From Strongylocentrotus droebachiensis (taxonomy: Eukaryota > Echinodermata > Echinoidea > Camarodonta > Strongylocentrotidae), in contig JAVYIG010007225.1 in NCBI GenBank assembly GCA_035222895.1, positions 41,328 through 105,327 of the forward strand: 64,000 nt of DNA. Direction: 5' to 3'. The notes beneath the pieces were generated by a model. The model worked only from the letters and a program-made list of their open reading frames with translations. It did not search any database and was not told where the DNA came from. The position numbers and the translations under genes were made by a program. Positions 63,140 through 64,000 of this stretch are shown one piece after another. Within the stretch, counting starts at the first letter, position 1; every line of letters starts with the position of its first letter.

Positions 63140-64000
63140 TTCAATTTTCGCGTCTCCAAATGAATTCCATTGCACGGACTGTAAATAGGAAAGACCGATA
63201 TCTATCTTAACGCGCGAATTACAATGCACCTTTGATTTGAGGGCCAAAGTATATGAAATCGGGGAGGAAAACTTCGTTTAAATATCTCCTACGATTATTC
63301 TAATCCTTCTTGCTTTCTCTCTTAAATTGTTTTTCATCCCATCTCGTCAATTAATCTATTCCGTCTTCTCCAGACCTCTCCTTCCTCCTTCTGCTTCTTA
63401 TTCCATTCTCTTTTTCTCTTCTCCGTCTCATAATTGCATCTGTCATGTCTGTGCATGGTCTTGTTTGCATTTGCTTTATTAAATTTCAGCCCCTACGTTG
63501 TACCATTATGTACCGCTATCTTACTCTTTCTCTCTCTCTCTCTTAATCAATCCCAAATACGACCTTCCATATGCTCTTCAAATTACGAGTTATTTAACAA
63601 GCTATTACAAATTGATAGAATTATTACAGTAACACGTCACCTGTATAAAATGATATTCAACATAAAATCGTAAAGGTAAACATTACATCAACACCATGAA
63701 CGTAAAAACTATGAAAAAGAAAACAATCACGCAAGTAATAAAGTAAACTTGGTATAAATAGTCAGATAACGAAGTCAATACATTTTAATTAATTGATAGT
63801 TCACGGGCTCATATCTAAACAGTCATAAAAATATGATATAGAATTAAGCATTTATATAACAAATTCACCATTAAAGTATACAGAGTTATGCACAGAAATA
63901 CCATATTTACATCGAATGCACTGAGAATTCGTCAAGGAACAAGGAATCATTGCCGACAGTTGTATTGATTGGGCATATTACTACGTTACAAATAAACGGT
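63140..64000. other. Right end of window
   Basis: AT-rich sequence with CT tracts near 63360-63425 and 63525-63545. No exon or element recognised. Confidence 0.4.

Noticed and set aside
63434..63673. Signal-peptide-like ORF MHLSCLCMVLFAFALLNFSP
   Set aside because: AT- and CT-rich sequence with no downstream domain or supporting splice site.

Overview
The window is animal nuclear DNA, most likely from an echinoderm and probably a sea urchin (inference). The reasons are an intron-rich gene structure with GT-AG introns, many short TTAA- and TA-bounded elements, CR1/L2-like LINE fragments, tRNA-derived SINEs, degenerate TTCGGAATAATGAA-type tandem repeats and frequent TAGGCCTA words. There are no bacterial operons and no CRISPR array. 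I found no functional tRNA or rRNA gene.

The coding content on the + strand resolves into two modular extracellular proteins. Gene 1 (353-31581, 5' end outside the window) has 26 exons totalling 1,192 codons. It encodes short microexon linkers, eight CUB-like domains, one Dscam-like Ig domain after the fourth CUB, and two LDL-receptor class A modules. Each CUB is made of two exons with phases 1-0 and 0-1. Linkers, the Ig and the LDLa modules are phase 1-1, so cassettes can be skipped or duplicated without breaking the frame. I could not fix its last exon; candidates lie between 32.2 and 34.4 kb.

Gene 2 (CDS 35073-58542, 14 exons, 920 residues) starts with a signal-peptide exon and encodes Fz1-Fz2-FN3-like-Fz3-Ig-like-Fz4-Thr/Ser linker-two FG-GAP/VCBS-like repeats, with no obvious membrane segment. 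All four frizzled domains keep ten cysteines. It is best read as a secreted, multi-frizzled, possibly Wnt-binding protein (inference). The alternative is one giant CUB/LDLa/Fz gene, resembling MFRP or corin, with an internal promoter at about 35 kb.

Introns and flanks hold dispersed repeats. These include a TTAA-bounded MITE family with seven copies, other TTAA elements (two nested in older repeats), TA-bounded palindromic MITEs, LINE fragments, SINEs, a foldback with eight copies of a 26-base motif, and many minisatellites. Downstream of gene 2, a TATA/Inr/DPE core promoter at 62.18-62.24 kb may belong to a retroelement LTR or to a gene continuing to the right.
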